Source: Paludibacteraceae bacterium (lineage in GTDB: Bacteria; Bacteroidota; Bacteroidia; Bacteroidales; Paludibacteraceae). Taken from it: DNA of 51,147 nt. Position 1 is the first letter of the stretch, and each line of letters begins with the position of its first letter. The notes below the pieces were generated by a model. It had not been told where the DNA came from, did not search any database, and saw nothing but the letters and a program-made list of their open reading frames with translations. The translations under genes and the position numbers were made by a program. Below are positions 49,599-51,147 of this stretch, one piece after another. The stretch covers positions 1-51,147 of the forward strand of contig JAKSNQ010000005.1 of assembly GCA_024399615.1 (NCBI GenBank). Reading direction: 5' to 3'.

Positions 49599-51119
49599 AT
49601 GTTCCACCACATATCACGCCTCTTCTCCTGGTTTTCTTCCCTCCTCCTAAACGGGGGTAACCGGTGGAGGACGTCTTCACTCTGTGCAGCCCCATGTGCG
49701 GCCCTTTGGGCAGCCCTATGGGCAGCCCTTTGGGCGCTCGTTTTCGTTTCCTGCGAGAACCGCATGACCGACGACCCCTCTTTGCATCTCCAGTACTCAC
49801 AGGACTCCCTGCTGTTCGTCACCGTCTTCACCTACGAGGGCAGTTCCACTCGCACGCTCGTGGTGCGCAATCCTCATCAGCGGGCACTGATGATTCACTC
49901 CGCCCATATGCAAAACGGGCACTCTTTCCGAGTAAACCTGGATGGCGAGCAGGATCTGACGCGCATACATGATATCAGCGTGCCCGGAGGCGACAGCCTC
50001 TTCATTTTCGTGCGCGCCACCATCGATCCCGACGACCGTACACAGCCCCTCTATGTCGAAGACAAACTGGTGCTGGAGGTGGGGGACCACACCGAACAAT
50101 TGGTCATCTCGGCCTATGGCTGGGACGTCGAACTTATCGATTCGCTCACGATCATGCGCGACACCACCCTGTCGGCGCGCAAACCCTACCTCGTCCGCAA
50201 CTATATCTACGTGGACTCCCTCGCAACTCTCACCATCCAACCGGGTAGCCATCTCTTTTTCATGGATGGAGCACAGCTCCTATGCCAGGGCGGAATTATT
50301 GCCGAGGGAACGGCCGATGAGCCCATTTCGTTCTCCTCACATCGTCTCGACGACCTCTACACAGACATCCCCTACCTCTATGTCGGAGGCAAATGGGCAG
50401 GGATATATCTCTTGCGACCCGCTGTCGCATCCTTCGATCATGTGGACATTATCAGCGCCAACGTAGGACTGTTTTGTCAGGGAACAGGCAGCCAACAGCT
50501 CACCCTCCTCAATAGTCGTATCCACAACCACGACCTCTACGGACTCGTCATGCAGGATATCAACGGGCTCGTCGCAAATTCCGAGATTTCCAATGCCGCA
50601 CACTATTGCGTCTATCTGTCGGGAGGGCAGCATCAGTTCATTCACACCACCATCGCTTCCTATTTCAATCACACACGTTTCGCCATACAAACGACCATGC
50701 GCAACGACACCATATCGGCCCTCTATATCCACGATCTGTCCAAGTCGCACCAGCGGACCGAACTGCATCTGCACAACTCCATCGTGGCCGGCGTCAAGCG
50801 CAGTTGTATGATGCTGGCTACACCGCTACCACAGTACTACACCGGCTCTTTCTCGCACTCCTATCTGCAGACCGACACGATTCGTGCACCCTACTCCGTC
50901 GCCAATGTCTGGGGACAGCGCACCGACACCGTCTTTGTCAACACCTACTACGCAGACAAAGGCCACTACTATGATTTCACCCTCGACTCCCTGTCTCGCG
51001 CACGAGATATTGCCGACTCCGTCTGGGCCGCGCTTTACCCACTCGACCGACGAGGCTTCTCACGCTTCGCCGATGGCCACCCCGACGCCGGCTGCTACGA
51101 ATACATCCCCAACCTCTGA
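49599..51119 (+). CDS. beta-helix lipoprotein of unknown function
   Basis: 506 residues from the ATG at 49599, which directly follows the heptamer array. The signal is odd: about 28 residues (HHISRLFSWFSSLLLNGG and basic residues) precede a hydrophobic core made of a repeated AALW unit, then VFVSCEN with the probable lipidated Cys near 52. The mature protein has an N-terminal beta domain (residues about 60-195), then a right-handed beta-helix (about 200-450; IYVDSLATLTIQPGSHLFF, GGIIAEGTADEPISFSSHR), and ends DAGCYEYIPNL, similar to the end of other Bacteroidales beta-helix proteins. No lyase active site is recognised. The stop TGA is 28 bp from the window end. Confidence 0.82.
   Translation: MFHHISRLFSWFSSLLLNGGNRWRTSSLCAAPCAALWAALWAALWALVFVSCENRMTDDPSLHLQYSQDSLLFVTVFTYEGSSTRTLVVRNPHQRALMIHSAHMQNGHSFRVNLDGEQDLTRIHDISVPGGDSLFIFVRATIDPDDRTQPLYVEDKLVLEVGDHTEQLVISAYGWDVELIDSLTIMRDTTLSARKPYLVRNYIYVDSLATLTIQPGSHLFFMDGAQLLCQGGIIAEGTADEPISFSSHRLDDLYTDIPYLYVGGKWAGIYLLRPAVASFDHVDIISANVGLFCQGTGSQQLTLLNSRIHNHDLYGLVMQDINGLVANSEISNAAHYCVYLSGGQHQFIHTTIASYFNHTRFAIQTTMRNDTISALYIHDLSKSHQRTELHLHNSIVAGVKRSCMMLATPLPQYYTGSFSHSYLQTDTIRAPYSVANVWGQRTDTVFVNTYYADKGHYYDFTLDSLSRARDIADSVWAALYPLDRRGFSRFADGHPDAGCYEYIPNL
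49683..49730 (+). repeat. 12-nt coding repeat in the lipoprotein signal peptide
   Basis: Four 12-nt units, TGTGCAGCCCCA, TGTGCGGCCCTT, TGGGCAGCCCTA and TGGGCAGCCCTT, followed by TGGGCG. They encode C-A-A-P, C-A-A-L and W-A-A-L twice. The period is a multiple of 3, so copy number can change without a frameshift, altering the length of the hydrophobic core. Confidence 0.9.
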
Positions 51120-51147
51120 CTACTCTCTGCCCTGTGTAGCCCCTTAG

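Overview
The window looks like chromosomal DNA of an uncultured member of the Bacteroidales (Bacteroidota), probably from a gut, rumen or similar plant-polysaccharide habitat. The evidence is eleven promoter-like sites of the Bacteroidetes type (TTG or TTTG at -33, then TAnnTTTG at -7), ten of them with a spacer of exactly 20 nt; very few Shine-Dalgarno sequences; a TonB receptor, a 1-kb-scale alpha-L-rhamnosidase and a PL9-type pectate lyase; and three secreted proteins whose C-termini resemble Bacteroidetes sorting tails. No rRNA, tRNA, CRISPR array, transposase or phage gene was seen.

Layout. 0.1-5.5 kb (minus): ABC-F protein, dihydrolipoyl dehydrogenase, an RsbW-like kinase plus STAS antagonist pair, a secreted protein and a small protein, read from a promoter shared back to back with a prohibitin-like gene (5.7-6.5 kb, plus). 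6.6-11.6 kb (minus): gcvP, a YitT-family membrane protein and an S66 peptidase lipoprotein. 11.7-23.9 kb (plus): housekeeping genes (IMPACT family, acyltransferase, coaD, S41 protease), an acidic protein, GT2, HAD hydrolase, PL9 lyase, Gfo/Idh/MocA oxidoreductase, a lipoprotein, pepT and gcvT. 24.1-33.0 kb (minus): a nine-gene surface-glycan operon (GT2, GT2, GT32, a Wzy-like polytopic protein, hexapeptide acetyltransferase, GT4, FemAB/GNAT, DUF354, wecB) behind one clear promoter. 33.7-36.7 kb (minus): GH78 rhamnosidase. 37.1-45.7 kb (plus): one 8.6-kb gene for a secreted protein of about 2860 residues. 45.8-49.0 kb (minus): pnuC and a TonB-dependent receptor. 49.6-51.1 kb (plus): a beta-helix lipoprotein.

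How the parts fit. lpdA, gcvP and gcvT give three of the four glycine-cleavage proteins (gcvH is not in the window), each in a different transcription unit. The PL9 lyase and the GH78 enzyme suggest use of pectin or rhamnogalacturonan, but neither sits in a canonical susC/susD locus. The glycan operon has several transferases, a polymerase candidate and an epimerase, but no flippase or initiating transferase here.

The most unusual content is (1) the giant protein, built as two copies of a module [PCMD-like jelly roll followed by cadherin-like beta-sandwich repeats], about 26 repeats in all; (2) a dense set of short-period repeats around pnuC: heptamers, a 48-bp direct repeat on both sides of the gene, 35-nt units forming the leader of the neighbouring lipoprotein, and a 12-nt repeat inside that lipoprotein's signal peptide; (3) a separate family of 11-nt-period repeats at two intergenic loci 16 kb apart; and (4) signs of slippage or decay in the glycan operon: a heptamer array inside the GT4 gene, an in-frame amber codon before the expected tail of the Wzy-like protein, and a 26-bp duplication at the wecB stop.
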